This document shows positions 15,607 through 23,345 of a stretch of 57,785 nucleotides of DNA, one piece after another (position 1 is the first letter of the stretch; each line of letters opens with the position of its first letter). Below the pieces are notes generated by a model. It worked only from the letters and a program-made list of their open reading frames with translations. It was not told the origin of the DNA and made no database searches. Origin of the DNA: a virus; IMG/VR virus record IMGVR_UViG_3300037339_000276, positions 1-57,785 of that record; one strand, 5' to 3'. The translations under genes and the position numbers were made by a program.

Positions 15607-15792
15607 AGCCTCCTCCTAAATGGAATGATATGAAGAGCTCGACCTACAGAAGTTGACGTGAGACAACTCCTTCTTTCTGTCGAGCTCTTCAGGTGTGAAC
15701 AGCGGTTATAGTCTAGGTGAAGAAGGTTCCGACTGACTAACGCGAATCAGTCGTCGGGGTTCAATTTGACCACTCCCGCTGTCCACTGGACT

Positions 15793-15821
15793 AATATATA
15801 ACATCTCGAAATCTTTGTCAA
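15793..15821 (-). promoter_or_regulatory. Sigma-70-type promoter for the helicase unit
   Basis: On the minus strand, TTGACA (15816-15821) and TATATT (15793-15798) are separated by 17 bases. The transcript would start near GGACAGCGGG and run through a folded leader into the zinc-ribbon and SNF2 genes. Confidence 0.85.
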
Positions 15822-15851
15822 GGACTAAGTTTCTAGCCTGAGTTCTACCTG

Positions 15852-15880
15852 TTGACAAGGCAAATCTTATAGTATATTAT
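15852..15880 (+). promoter_or_regulatory. Sigma-70-type promoter for the primase unit
   Basis: TTGACA (15852-15857) and TATTAT (15875-15880) are separated by 17 bases. The predicted transcript begins near GGACGG, carries a small GGTCAG/CTGACC hairpin and a TAGGAGAAAGAG ribosome site, then the HTH gene. Confidence 0.87.
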
Positions 15881-15928
15881 AGAAGAGTGGACGGTCAGAA
15901 TTACTGACCACGCGTATAGGAGAAAGAG

Positions 15929-16135
15929 ATGGCACGATATACTACTGCCAGTGATACTGCTGAGCGGTTAGGCTTAGAGCACAAAGAGGTAATCCGTAGG
16001 ATACGGAAGGGTGATATAGTCGCACGAAAGTTAGGCTGGAACTGGATTATTGAAGAGGGTGAGGTAGATGCAGTGCTTGAGAAGCCGTGGTATAAGAAAT
16101 TAATGGAGCTTAGGGCACAGCGCCGGGCGTCATAA
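15929..16135 (+). CDS. Excisionase/MerR-like helix-turn-helix protein
   Basis: A 68-residue protein whose first ~50 residues (YTTASDTAERLGLEHKEVIRRIRKGDIVARKLGWNWII) match the winged-helix excisionase/MerR-type HTH. It is the first gene of the rightward early unit, six bases before the primase-helicase. No integrase is present, so it is more likely a replication initiator or transcription regulator than a true excisionase. Confidence 0.75.
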   Translation: MARYTTASDTAERLGLEHKEVIRRIRKGDIVARKLGWNWIIEEGEVDAVLEKPWYKKLMELRAQRRAS

Positions 16136-16141
16136 CCTCAG

Positions 16142-18115
16142 ATGTCAGACGGACAAGTTGAAAGACTTCTAGCTGCCGTCTGGGGTTCTCGTCAGGGCTA
16201 CGCTTTCCTTCCGTACAAGGATACCACTGAAGAACGTAGGTGGCATGAAGTTCCTGGCCTGTTCTGGACCGGTAGTAATCTACCGTCTTTAGAGGACCAT
16301 AAATCTGATCTTTACTTTTGCCCGGTTCTATTCAAAGAAAATAAACGTCAGAAAGAATTCGCACTAGCAACAAACATCCTCTGGGCTGACCTAGATCCAG
16401 TACATCCTAACGATTGTAGACTCAAGCCTTCAATCGCCTGGGAATCAAGTCCCGGAAGGTACCAGGCCCTGTGGTTCTTGACTGTTGAAGTGTCGGCGGA
16501 AGAGGCGTCACAACTATCAAAGCGTATAGCTTATGCTGATGGCGGCGACCGCAGTGGCTGGGATGTTACTCAGGTCCTGAGGATACCCGGCACTCACAAT
16601 TATAAGTATGACTCAGCGCCTGAGGTCCAACTTCTGTGGGCGAAGAGGAATGCTTACTCTGTTGATGAGATAATGGCCGCGTATCCTCAGATTGAGGAAG
16701 AGCATGAGAAATCAAATGGGGTATCCTCTTCACTCAGCCTCGGCCTCGGCGGAGCCCCTAAAGATTGGCCAGATGTAGATGAACAGACAATACAAGCGGC
16801 CATTCAATCACTTAAACTGGGACTCAGAAAACGAATTACTCGAGACCCAGCAGGAGCGGACAGAAGTAAGGAAATTCAACTTCTTGCCAGAGACCTTATT
16901 CAGGCAGGAGTATTTCCCGAGGTTGCTGTTCACATTCTTCAGCGATCGACCTTCAATAAGTATGCAGGACGTAGGACTGAGCACACCGACTTACTTAGAC
17001 ACGTCCAGCAAGCTCAAGAAATAGTTGAGGTAAGGAAGCAAAAGAAGTCGCAACCGTCTGAACCCATCGAACAGATGGAAGTTCATACGTGGGGCAACTT
17101 CATGCAAATTCCCACTAAACTGGAGTGGTTAGTTGATGAAGCTTGGGTGGATCAGTCGGTCGGTTTCATCTCAGGAAGAAGCAAATCCTATAAGACTTGG
17201 ATTGCTCTTGATCTGGCATTGTCTATTGTGTCGGGGAAAGCATTCTTGGGACGGTACGAGGTACGGAGAACTGGCCCTGTACTGCTCATACAAGAAGAGG
17301 ACCCGTCATCTGTTCTTCAGGAGCGTCTCAGACTCATTGGTAAATCAAAGGAAATGCTCCCGACCGCCACAGTTGTGGACGAAATAGTTCAGATTACTTA
17401 CCCAGATTTTCCTCTCCATATCATTAACCTCCAAGGATTTAATCTTGGTAGTGATGATAAAATCTCTCAGGTGAGAAGACTCATAGCCGAAATAAACCCA
17501 GTTATGGTCATACTTGATCCGCTGATTGTCATGTTAGGATCAGTAGATGAGAACCGTGCCACAGAGGTGGCTACTCTGCTCCAAGTAGTCAAGATGTGGA
17601 GAGAAGAATTCGGTTGCTCAGTTGTTATTGTTCATCACTGGAACAAGACTAAGACAGAAGACGGTGAGAGATTTGCTCAGCACATGTATGGTTCATTCGC
17701 GTTCCATGCTTGGTTAGAGTCTGCACTACATGTGATGCCTGTTATTGAGGAAGAACAGGAAAGAATTGACAGCGTTATAATAGAGAAAGAGTTTAAGGCT
17801 GCGCCATCTGGTAGATCACTCAAACTCAAATTTAAGATTGATACCATTGAGAAGTATACTTATGAAGTTGACTTCGAAGATAGTAAGTCCATGAATGCCA
17901 CAGAGCAGTCACTGTATGACGCCATCAGTGAAAGCTCATTTACTGGTCTAACAACTCCAGAACTAGTTGCTATTACTGGACACGCACGGGCTAGAGTTTC
18001 TGAGTATCTAAACCGTCTAGTAAGATTTAAGATGGTGGTAGTAAGTGCTGGAGGTGGCAGAGGCAAGAGCTCCAGGTACTGGTTGCCAGATAACAGGCCG
18101 GCGGAGGAGAAATAG
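16142..18115 (+). CDS. Primase-helicase fusion (RepB-like primase, RepA-like ATPase)
   Basis: A 657-residue replication protein. The N-terminal ~160 residues look like an archaeo-eukaryotic/RepB-type primase: NILWADLDP (78-86), ESSPGRYQALW and RIPGTHNYK (147-155). Residues about 325-560 are a RepA/RecA-like hexameric helicase ATPase with P-loop GRSKSYKT (345-352), QEED at 384-387, Walker B VMVILDP and VVIVHHWNKT. The C-terminal ~75 residues form a winged helix. The P-loop has Tyr where Gly is usual. It would prime and unwind DNA for the family A polymerase. Confidence 0.85.
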   Translation: MSDGQVERLLAAVWGSRQGYAFLPYKDTTEERRWHEVPGLFWTGSNLPSLEDHKSDLYFCPVLFKENKRQKEFALATNILWADLDPVHPNDCRLKPSIAWESSPGRYQALWFLTVEVSAEEASQLSKRIAYADGGDRSGWDVTQVLRIPGTHNYKYDSAPEVQLLWAKRNAYSVDEIMAAYPQIEEEHEKSNGVSSSLSLGLGGAPKDWPDVDEQTIQAAIQSLKLGLRKRITRDPAGADRSKEIQLLARDLIQAGVFPEVAVHILQRSTFNKYAGRRTEHTDLLRHVQQAQEIVEVRKQKKSQPSEPIEQMEVHTWGNFMQIPTKLEWLVDEAWVDQSVGFISGRSKSYKTWIALDLALSIVSGKAFLGRYEVRRTGPVLLIQEEDPSSVLQERLRLIGKSKEMLPTATVVDEIVQITYPDFPLHIINLQGFNLGSDDKISQVRRLIAEINPVMVILDPLIVMLGSVDENRATEVATLLQVVKMWREEFGCSVVIVHHWNKTKTEDGERFAQHMYGSFAFHAWLESALHVMPVIEEEQERIDSVIIEKEFKAAPSGRSLKLKFKIDTIEKYTYEVDFEDSKSMNATEQSLYDAISESSFTGLTTPELVAITGHARARVSEYLNRLVRFKMVVVSAGGGRGKSSRYWLPDNRPAEEK

Positions 18116-18123
18116 CCTACATG

Positions 18124-18152
18124 TTGACAGGATTCTTCTGGTATTATATAAT
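18124..18152 (+). promoter_or_regulatory. Sigma-70-type promoter
   Basis: TTGACA (18124-18129) and TATAAT (18147-18152) are separated by 17 bases, directly after the primase-helicase stop. The leader that follows can pair ACAATAgACAGGGGACC with GGTTCCTGTaTTGT just before the ribosome site of the next gene. Confidence 0.9.
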
Positions 18153-18221
18153 AGAAATGGACAATAGACAGGGGACCATATTCAAGGTTCCTGTATTGTT
18201 CTCATGAATAGGAGGCGCGGC

Positions 18222-18485
18222 TTGCTCGCTGAGCTAAGTGAAATCCAGGAGAATTACCGCGGTATCCTTATAGGACTCAGAACTAAGGAGGACAGGTCTT
18301 TCTCTGAAGCTATCACCGCTAGCGTTGGGATGGATGATGAAGCTCTAATCTCGGTCGCTTGTATATTCTTCGAAATGCGAGGAGATATTCCTGGGATTGA
18401 TACCCAAGAAGAAAACGACATCTTACTAGCACAAGAGTTTATCGATCATCTTGATACACTAGGGAAGGTGATCGTTGCAAAATGA
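18222..18485 (+). CDS. Small hypothetical protein (TTG start)
   Basis: An 87-residue acidic, helical protein (AELSEIQENYRGILIGLRTKEDRSF...). An in-frame ATG exists at 18204, but the strong AGGAGG lies downstream of it and six bases before the TTG at 18222, so the TTG is the better start. The stop overlaps the next ATG. Function unknown. Confidence 0.6.
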   Translation: MLAELSEIQENYRGILIGLRTKEDRSFSEAITASVGMDDEALISVACIFFEMRGDIPGIDTQEENDILLAQEFIDHLDTLGKVIVAK

Positions 18486-18703
18486 CGCATCAAGATACAG
18501 ACCCAGTTACTTGGCTTGAGTTTAGAAAGTTAATTGCTTACACCAAAAAACTCGAGGCAAGACTGGGTGATGCCTTTGAAGCAATATCCACAGGCGATGA
18601 GACTCAAGCAGAATTTTGGAATGAGCATGAGGAAAAGATCAATCGTCATCAACGCTCTCTTCGAAGGCTGGAGAAGAGAATGACAGAACTAGAATCTGAA
18701 TGA
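18482..18703 (+). CDS. Small coiled-coil protein
   Basis: A 73-residue, strongly charged protein predicted mostly helical. Its C-terminal half (EEKINRHQRSLRRLEKRMTELE) looks like a coiled coil. It overlaps both neighbours by four bases. Function unknown. Confidence 0.65.
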   Translation: MTHQDTDPVTWLEFRKLIAYTKKLEARLGDAFEAISTGDETQAEFWNEHEEKINRHQRSLRRLEKRMTELESE

Positions 18704-19311
18704 CTAGATCTAGAAGGGCTAGAGCGGAAGATCAGGCCGCTTTCAGCAACTCCAATGCCAATCCAAGGATGCGACCAAACTATAGTGCTTTAGTTCACAA
18801 GCTAAGGCAAATGAAGCTACTTGAGGATCCCTACTTTGCTAGAATGGTGATAGATGACATGATCTATCACCGTTTCATTTTCCAAGAGAAACACCCAAAC
18901 CATCTGTGGTTCTTACTCCAACAAATTCATTCCTATTGGATAAGATCCATTGATGCTGATGGTGCAACTACTAGTGGAGAAGAGAGGCAAAAACTTTTTC
19001 TCGAAACTGAAAAGGGGGATATTTTGAATTTGAATGAAGATGCTTCTCAAAAAGTTGAGATTGATTTAGACTCAAAGGAGCTCAAACGGTCTGCCAGAGA
19101 ACAAATTGCTCTTCACACCTATGATCCGACCTCAAGAAATGGTGTAGAATTTCCAGTATGCCATTGTGGCCGTCAATTTGATCTTTTCGAGGAATGGGCA
19201 AATCACACTCGTTCAGTAATCTGGAAGGTGTTGCGTGAGTCGGCTAACAGCTCTAGCGATCATTCAAACAAGAGAGAAACACCTGATCAAGAGGATCAGG
19301 CCGATCAGTGA
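18700..19311 (+). CDS. Hypothetical protein with a zinc-finger-like motif
   Basis: A 203-residue protein. The first half is helical with aromatic residues (PYFARMVIDDMIYHRFIF, HLWFLLQQIHSYWIR); the second contains PVCHCGRQFDLFEEWANHTR, a C-x-C...H arrangement like a short zinc finger. Four-base overlap with the upstream gene. Function unknown. Confidence 0.65.
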   Translation: MTRSRRARAEDQAAFSNSNANPRMRPNYSALVHKLRQMKLLEDPYFARMVIDDMIYHRFIFQEKHPNHLWFLLQQIHSYWIRSIDADGATTSGEERQKLFLETEKGDILNLNEDASQKVEIDLDSKELKRSAREQIALHTYDPTSRNGVEFPVCHCGRQFDLFEEWANHTRSVIWKVLRESANSSSDHSNKRETPDQEDQADQ

Positions 19312-19373
19312 AAAGAAACTAATGAATCATGAGTTCAGAAACAGCCTAACAACTCCAGAACGGAAAGGAAGAT

Positions 19374-20018
19374 GTGATTGGTGTGACGCCAAAAGATTTG
19401 AAAACCAACTCCACTTCTTCTAAGCTAACCCCGACTGACCCGACCCCGCGTGACGTGACGGAGCTACGGGAACAAGTCGTCGGCGCGATGCCGTGGTATG
19501 ACGACGCACATCCCGATTACACCGAACTGGACGCCATCCTCCGTGCCGCCCTCACCCGGAGCGAGCTGGTCCCGCTGGACGTGGCGCGGCTGGCGGACCA
19601 CATCTTCATCCAACGCCAGTTCGAGACGGTGTGTGCTGTCACGGGTTGTGAGCATCCGCCAGCCGCCGATCCGCCCGCGCTGGACGACGACTTCCCCAAC
19701 ACTGAGGACTACTGGCGCGGATACCGGGATGGTCGGGCGTTCGCCGCCGAACCGCCCAGCCGTTCCACCATCGCACGTCTCACCCGCGAACGTGAACACC
19801 GGGAAGGCAACGCATGGTGGCGATGCATCCCTATCATGGATGCCGCCCTCGCCGACGCCGACACTCCGAAGTATAGAATTGACGTTATCTCAACAATCAA
19901 CGGACAGGCGTTCCATAAGCAGGAAGTTTATGTTAGAAATGGCGATTCAATCACTATAGATTTTCCAGCAAAGTTCGAGGTTGAGTTGGCTAAAGACGTT
20001 ACTTACAAGATAAAGTAA
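19374..20018 (+). CDS. Chimeric hypothetical protein with a GC-rich centre
   Basis: A 214-residue protein from a GTG start preceded by GGAAAGGAAG. Codons from about 19430 to 19865 are strikingly GC-rich, unlike the AT-richer start and the last ~50 codons (KYRIDVISTINGQAFHK onward). The GC-rich part carries DVTELREQVVGAMPWYDD and EDYWRGYRDGRAFAAEP, similar in style to small proteins of high-GC actinobacterial phages. I read it as an in-frame graft. Function unknown. Confidence 0.65.
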   Translation: MIGVTPKDLKTNSTSSKLTPTDPTPRDVTELREQVVGAMPWYDDAHPDYTELDAILRAALTRSELVPLDVARLADHIFIQRQFETVCAVTGCEHPPAADPPALDDDFPNTEDYWRGYRDGRAFAAEPPSRSTIARLTREREHREGNAWWRCIPIMDAALADADTPKYRIDVISTINGQAFHKQEVYVRNGDSITIDFPAKFEVELAKDVTYKIK

Positions 20019-20028
20019 TAACATAGAA

Positions 20029-20130
20029 ATGACACGCGATCAAGCATTAGGTTGCTTATTTGTTTTAGTATTCTCAGTAGTTGCCTGGTCAATTATTCTC
20101 TACGCAATCAAGTTAGTTATAGGAAAATGA
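20029..20130 (+). CDS. 33-residue single-span membrane protein
   Basis: ATG at 20029 opens a 33-codon frame with one hydrophobic helix (LGCLFVLVFSVVAWSIILYA) followed by KLVIGK. The next small membrane gene starts two bases after its stop. The pair of tiny membrane proteins suggests a host-takeover or membrane role. No family assigned. Confidence 0.5.
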   Translation: MTRDQALGCLFVLVFSVVAWSIILYAIKLVIGK

Positions 20131-20131
20131 A

Positions 20132-20257
20132 ATGGGCGAGTTATTTCATATTGCTGCTGAAACTTTACCAATCTGGAGAGATTCAGCTATAGTAGTTCTG
20201 GCTCTAATAGTTATCGGACTTATCATGGTAGCCACAGAGGTTTACGGCGGGCGGTGA
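20132..20257 (+). CDS. 41-residue single-span membrane protein
   Basis: ATG at 20132 gives 41 residues: a short amphipathic N-terminus with ETLPIWRDS, then a hydrophobic helix (AIVVLALIVIGLIMVA) and a TEVYGGR tail. It directly follows another tiny membrane gene. Function unknown. Confidence 0.5.
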   Translation: MGELFHIAAETLPIWRDSAIVVLALIVIGLIMVATEVYGGR

Positions 20258-20365
20258 GTCAAACGGTCTACGTGAACAGCATCCAGTCGATGCACGATAG
20301 CCCTAGATTACTTCCACACCTACTCAGCGGTCGGTCGACCCATTGGGCGCCGCGGAGAACTTAAG

Positions 20366-20905
20366 ATGGAAAACCGGACGTGCGGGAAGTGTCATCTGAG
20401 TAAGCCGGTTTCTATGTTTTATGCTGGTCAGGGGAATACGTGCAAATCCTGCATCAAGGCTAAGAATAGGGTTTGGAGGAAGGAAAATCCACTGAGGTAT
20501 AGGGCTACGAGGAAGGCCCATGATGATGGTAATGCAGAGGTCGCGGTTAGGAGAAGAAAGAACAGGCTCCGGCGGAGATATAATCTCAAACCAGCGAGAG
20601 TTGTAGAGCTACTAGAGAACCAGGATTATAAGTGTGCTATTTGTCTAGCGGAGCTCCATTCTCCATTTGATTTAGATCCGCCTGAAAACACAACTAAACC
20701 AGTAGTTGATCACGACCACAGGGATGGTCATGTTAGAGGGATTTTGTGTTCTGCTTGTAATACGGGGCTTGGACAGTTCGAAGATGATCCGAAGATGGTT
20801 AAAGCTGCATACTACTACCTGAAGCGAGACATTGAAGCTCAGCTATCACGATCTAAAATAGGAGATAAAGATTTTGGATCCCGTGGGGTAGTGTACGATG
20901 AGTAA
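20366..20905 (+). CDS. Recombination endonuclease VII (HNH-type resolvase)
   Basis: A 179-residue endonuclease VII-like protein. An N-terminal zinc pair (CGKCHLSKP, CKSC) is followed by a basic helix, then CAICLAEL, VVDHDHRDGHVRGILCSACN and GLGQFEDDP, the endonuclease VII signature with the catalytic DHDH. It cuts Holliday junctions and branched DNA before packaging. The phage also has RuvB but no recognisable RuvC, so this is the likely resolvase. Confidence 0.9.
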   Translation: MENRTCGKCHLSKPVSMFYAGQGNTCKSCIKAKNRVWRKENPLRYRATRKAHDDGNAEVAVRRRKNRLRRRYNLKPARVVELLENQDYKCAICLAELHSPFDLDPPENTTKPVVDHDHRDGHVRGILCSACNTGLGQFEDDPKMVKAAYYYLKRDIEAQLSRSKIGDKDFGSRGVVYDE

Positions 20906-21104
20906 TCAGGTAGTCAAAGATTTGACTTGTCATCATGTACTATTACCTGGAACATACACTGTGGAAAGAATTGAGATAGATCATGAACCATATCTATCTT
21001 ACTATTGCCCTTGGTGCGGTGAACTGGCATTATTAGATTTCAGAGGTTATAAGCAAGTAAACCACAGAGAATATGTGGGTAATACTGTCTATGAGAAAGA
21101 TTAG
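20898..21104 (+). CDS. Small zinc-binding hypothetical protein
   Basis: A 68-residue protein with CHH near the start and YYCPWCGELALLDF, a CxxC zinc knuckle. It overlaps the endonuclease VII gene by eight bases. Function unknown. Confidence 0.6.
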   Translation: MSNQVVKDLTCHHVLLPGTYTVERIEIDHEPYLSYYCPWCGELALLDFRGYKQVNHREYVGNTVYEKD

Positions 21105-21112
21105 TCAGTTAG

Positions 21113-21202
21113 CCTTGGGATTAAACTGTCCAATACTGTTACCGCCCCCTAAAGGGGGCTGGTATACAACAGTAGTTGGGACAGTTTAATCTTACCCAAA
21201 GG
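21113..21202. repeat. Nested long inverted repeat
   Basis: ATTAAACTGTCC (21120-21131) pairs with GGACAGTTTAAT (21179-21190), TACTGTT (21134-21140) with AACAGTA (21168-21174), ACC (21141-21143) with GGT (21161-21163), and GCCCCCT (21144-21150) with AGGGGGC (21153-21159). Outer CCTTGGG and CCCAAAGG add imperfect pairing. This makes one near-continuous hairpin or cruciform of about 90 bases. Confidence 0.85.
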
Positions 21203-21544
21203 CAAAACCGTTACAACTGTTACAATACTGTCCACCGGACTATTGGGACAGTTTAAACTTTACTCCCGCCTGTGGAAGTTGCTTAAGAATGAGTGAAAAC
21301 TTCTAAGAAAAAACGCCTTAAGAAGACCTTTTCTTTAGAGAAAATATTGTCTATTTACTGGATTCTCAGGATCCCGGCAATCCCATCTGGGATCAAAAAG
21401 TTTGGCATGAGAAGTAAAGTTGGAAATGTCGAGCTTAGGGGAAAACTCAAATGGGGTTCCAAAATCAAAAAAAGAGAAGCGAGTTTTGATCTTGAGGAAC
21501 CGAGTGGCGGCTCTTTGGGAGCTCGCTAACCCAGGGTGGGTTGG

Positions 21545-21564
21545 TTGCCCATAAGGCAATTTTT
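21545..21564 (+). terminator. Rho-independent terminator candidate
   Basis: TTGCC (21545-21549) and GGCAA (21555-21559) form a five-pair stem followed by five T residues, just before the promoter at 21591. Confidence 0.5.
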
Positions 21565-21590
21565 GGCTTAGATGTGTTTTTACAAACTCA

Positions 21591-21619
21591 TTGACAATTG
21601 GCACTGGGTATAATATAAT
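21591..21619 (+). promoter_or_regulatory. Sigma-70-type promoter for the small-gene cluster
   Basis: TTGACA (21591-21596) and TATAAT (21614-21619) are separated by 17 bases. Upstream, GTGTTTTTACAAACTC is shared almost exactly with the promoter at 26474, suggesting a common upstream element. The leader runs to the TTAGGAGGTAAGG ribosome site before 21694. Confidence 0.92.
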
Positions 21620-21693
21620 AGTAGTGTCAGGACGGACGGGACAGGGACAAAGGATCCCCGCCCCCGTCGGGACTAGGTTAGGAGGTAAGGGAA

Positions 21694-21858
21694 ATGGGAA
21701 GGAAGGAAATCACCTTCGCCGGATGGACAATCCGCTTATTCCCCCGACCCACCAGCTTCGGCCGCCGCTACGGTCGAACCGGGGCCTGGTATTACGCCAG
21801 GATCGCTCGCATTGGGATCGCCCTTCGACTGCCACGATCGGGTGGATGGAACCGATGA
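21694..21858 (+). CDS. 54-residue basic hypothetical protein
   Basis: ATG at 21694 sits six bases after an excellent AGGAGGT ribosome site and is the first start after the promoter at 21591. The product begins MGRKEITFAGWTIRLFPRP and contains GRTGAWYYARIARIGIALRL: small, very basic, with a hydrophobic C-terminal half. The stop overlaps the next ATG as ATGA. Function unknown. Confidence 0.7.
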   Translation: MGRKEITFAGWTIRLFPRPTSFGRRYGRTGAWYYARIARIGIALRLPRSGGWNR

Positions 21859-22331
21859 GCCGACCCGCTAGCCTTCGCCCGTCTTCCTCGCCTATCCTTG
21901 CCAGGCAGAAGCAGACAGGCGGGAAAAAGCTAGAGTTGGATTGGGAGCATATCGAGCTTTCCAATAACCACAACGCCAATACTGACTTCAACATCATGGA
22001 CCTAACCCACCTCAGGATCCAATTGGTCGAGGCTGAGAGGCTGGGGAAAACCTCCGCGGTTAGAAAAATCCGCAGAGAGATTTCAAGGATCCAGGAAAAC
22101 CAACTGGCCATCCACGCCACCTTCTGTGGGGGATGCGGTTATTACCAACACAACTGCCGCTGCGAGGGACTCGAGGAGGGATCAAGATCGACTAAATACC
22201 GACGACGAACCTACCGCAAAGCCGCCGTCAGAGTTCTACACCGAATCCTAAACCAAGTTCACGAGGAAATTCTCGCCGAAGAAAAGGCACAGGAAGACTT
22301 CAATAAGCGGAACAGGAAGGGGAATCGGTAA
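21855..22331 (+). CDS. Hypothetical protein with a cysteine-rich zinc motif
   Basis: A 158-residue basic protein started from the ATGA overlap with the previous gene. A longer in-frame extension to 21591 is rejected because it would run through the promoter. The second half contains a helical segment (LRIQLVEAERLGKTSAVRKIRREI), a CGGCGYYQHNCRC zinc-like cluster and a basic helical tail. Function unknown; nucleic-acid binding is plausible. Confidence 0.6.
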   Translation: MSRPASLRPSSSPILARQKQTGGKKLELDWEHIELSNNHNANTDFNIMDLTHLRIQLVEAERLGKTSAVRKIRREISRIQENQLAIHATFCGGCGYYQHNCRCEGLEEGSRSTKYRRRTYRKAAVRVLHRILNQVHEEILAEEKAQEDFNKRNRKGNR

Positions 22332-22549
22332 TGGCGAAGTTGGTCGTAACTACTATGCCTTGTATCGAATGCGGTAAGAAGACTGAGGTTGAGGTTGATC
22401 CAGTAGCTTGGGAAAACTACACAAGGCGTGGAATGTATGTTCAAGAGGCATTCCCCGACTGGTCCGCAGATCGTAGAGAACTTCTTATTACCGGAACTCA
22501 CCCAGAGTGCTGGAGTAAGATTTTCCCACCAGAAGAAGAGGTTGGATGA
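22331..22549 (+). CDS. Small zinc-ribbon phage protein
   Basis: A 72-residue protein with MPCIECGKKTEVEVD near the start and RELLITGTHPECW near the end, giving a CxxC...C treble-clef-like set. The layout, with the GTH-x-x-CW end, recurs in small proteins of actinobacterial phages. Stop and start codons overlap with both neighbours. Function unknown. Confidence 0.7.
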   Translation: MAKLVVTTMPCIECGKKTEVEVDPVAWENYTRRGMYVQEAFPDWSADRRELLITGTHPECWSKIFPPEEEVG

Positions 22550-22761
22550 TGGGTAAGCCTCATTGGGACAAGATGGATGATCTACTCACTCGGGTGGGGA
22601 TCACCATGGACGACTCTTTGGAGGATCGACTGAAGTTTGATGCACTTACAAGCCTCATGGGATATTTCGGAGAGGAGGTCATTGCTGAAGTAGATGTTAG
22701 AAGTGCTCCAGACAGTTCTTCTTGGTGGAAGGAGTATGCGGAGGAGTTCTTGGTTGGATGA
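22546..22761 (+). CDS. Small acidic hypothetical protein
   Basis: A 71-residue acidic protein (DDLLTRVGITMDDSLEDRLKFDALTSLMGYF). It overlaps the upstream stop in an ATGATG arrangement. Function unknown. Confidence 0.6.
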   Translation: MMGKPHWDKMDDLLTRVGITMDDSLEDRLKFDALTSLMGYFGEEVIAEVDVRSAPDSSSWWKEYAEEFLVG

Positions 22762-22827
22762 TCACTGACATAGTAGTTCAGGATGAAATGCCAAACCGAG
22801 TGGCACCGCTTTAGGAGGTAAGGCTAA

Positions 22828-23133
22828 GTGGATCAGAAGACCACATATTTCTCAGGACCAACTGACCTTCACGCCTTTGAGGCAGATGTGAACGAGGAAG
22901 GGATTCTCTTCTCGTTCAATAACACTGGAGGCTACATCGACTGCCGCATCTGTGGAAGAGACAACCGCAACTCAATTCACGCGGTTGCTTGTGAAGAACT
23001 TCTGAACGCCTTAGATGCTTTTTACGATGATCCCATGACTCAAGCCTACGGTGCTAATGATGTGGATGAGTTATTGGTTAGAGAGCACAAGAAGAAGCAT
23101 GGATGTTGGGGTCTTGGACTTCAGGAGCCATAA
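22828..23133 (+). CDS. Hypothetical protein (GTG start)
   Basis: A 101-residue acidic protein. GTG at 22828 follows a TTAGGAGGTAAGG ribosome site, the same extended site used at 21694. It contains DCRICGRDNRNSIHAVAC, a possible zinc knuckle. The 66-base gap before it carries a TGCCA/TGGCA hairpin. Function unknown. Confidence 0.65.
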   Translation: MDQKTTYFSGPTDLHAFEADVNEEGILFSFNNTGGYIDCRICGRDNRNSIHAVACEELLNALDAFYDDPMTQAYGANDVDELLVREHKKKHGCWGLGLQEP

Positions 23134-23135
23134 AG

Positions 23136-23345
23136 ATGTACGTTTCGCCCAACTTCAAATACAAGAAGCAGCTCATTGAAGCGGTCAAGGCTGGGAAGAA
23201 GGTTGAAGTTTATCTGCCCGGTTACCGCTTCGGCGGACCTCTCACCGGCGACCACTCTGTGGAGGGGCCGCATTACCCAGAACTCCATAGGTGGTATGCG
23301 AGGGTTAGAGTAGTTGAGAATATGGTAGTGGAGGTCATCTCATGA
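23136..23345 (+). CDS. Small hypothetical protein
   Basis: A 69-residue beta-prone protein (KKVEVYLPGYRFGGPLTG, WYARVRVVENMVVEVIS). The ATG at 23136 is preferred over an upstream in-frame ATG that would overlap the previous gene. Four-base overlap with the next gene. Function unknown. Confidence 0.6.
   Translation: MYVSPNFKYKKQLIEAVKAGKKVEVYLPGYRFGGPLTGDHSVEGPHYPELHRWYARVRVVENMVVEVIS

Larger units (their letters stand above)
15607..15928. promoter_or_regulatory. Divergent control region with structured leader
   Basis: The 322-base gap between the divergent early arms holds back-to-back consensus promoters (15793-15821 minus, 15852-15880 plus). On the minus side, the ~180-base leader contains three inverted repeats: TGAAGAGCTCGAC (15631-15643) with 15679-15691, ACAGCGG (15699-15705) with 15776-15782, and CGACTGA (15730-15736) with 15747-15753. 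The plus leader has a short GGTCAG/CTGACC hairpin. No coding frame was seen. Confidence 0.75.
21105..21590. other. Non-coding region with nested palindromes and iterated motif
   Basis: This gap contains a large nested hairpin (21113-21202), a second copy of its TTGGGACAGTTTAA arm at 21243-21256, one copy of the GATCTTGAGGAACC element (from about 21487), and a terminator-like stem (21545-21564). Frames here are short and lack ribosome sites. It could be a replication origin, operator cluster or transcription barrier. Confidence 0.6.

Noticed and set aside
15929-16135. Excisionase implying lysogeny
   Set aside because: The fold is excisionase/MerR-like, but no integrase, repressor or att-type repeat was seen, and it leads the replication unit.
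19322-19423. 33-codon frame with a CDWC motif
   Set aside because: The CxxC is suggestive, but there is no ribosome site and most of the frame overlaps the better-supported GTG-start gene at 19374.
21293-21529. 78-codon frame in the palindrome region
   Set aside because: No ribosome site, very basic low-quality sequence, and it runs through the repeated GATCTTGAGGAACC element. Treated as non-coding.
21591-21854. N-terminal extension of the gene ending at 22331
   Set aside because: It would start within the promoter and overlap the better-supported 54-residue gene at 21694. The ATGA at 21855 is a better start.
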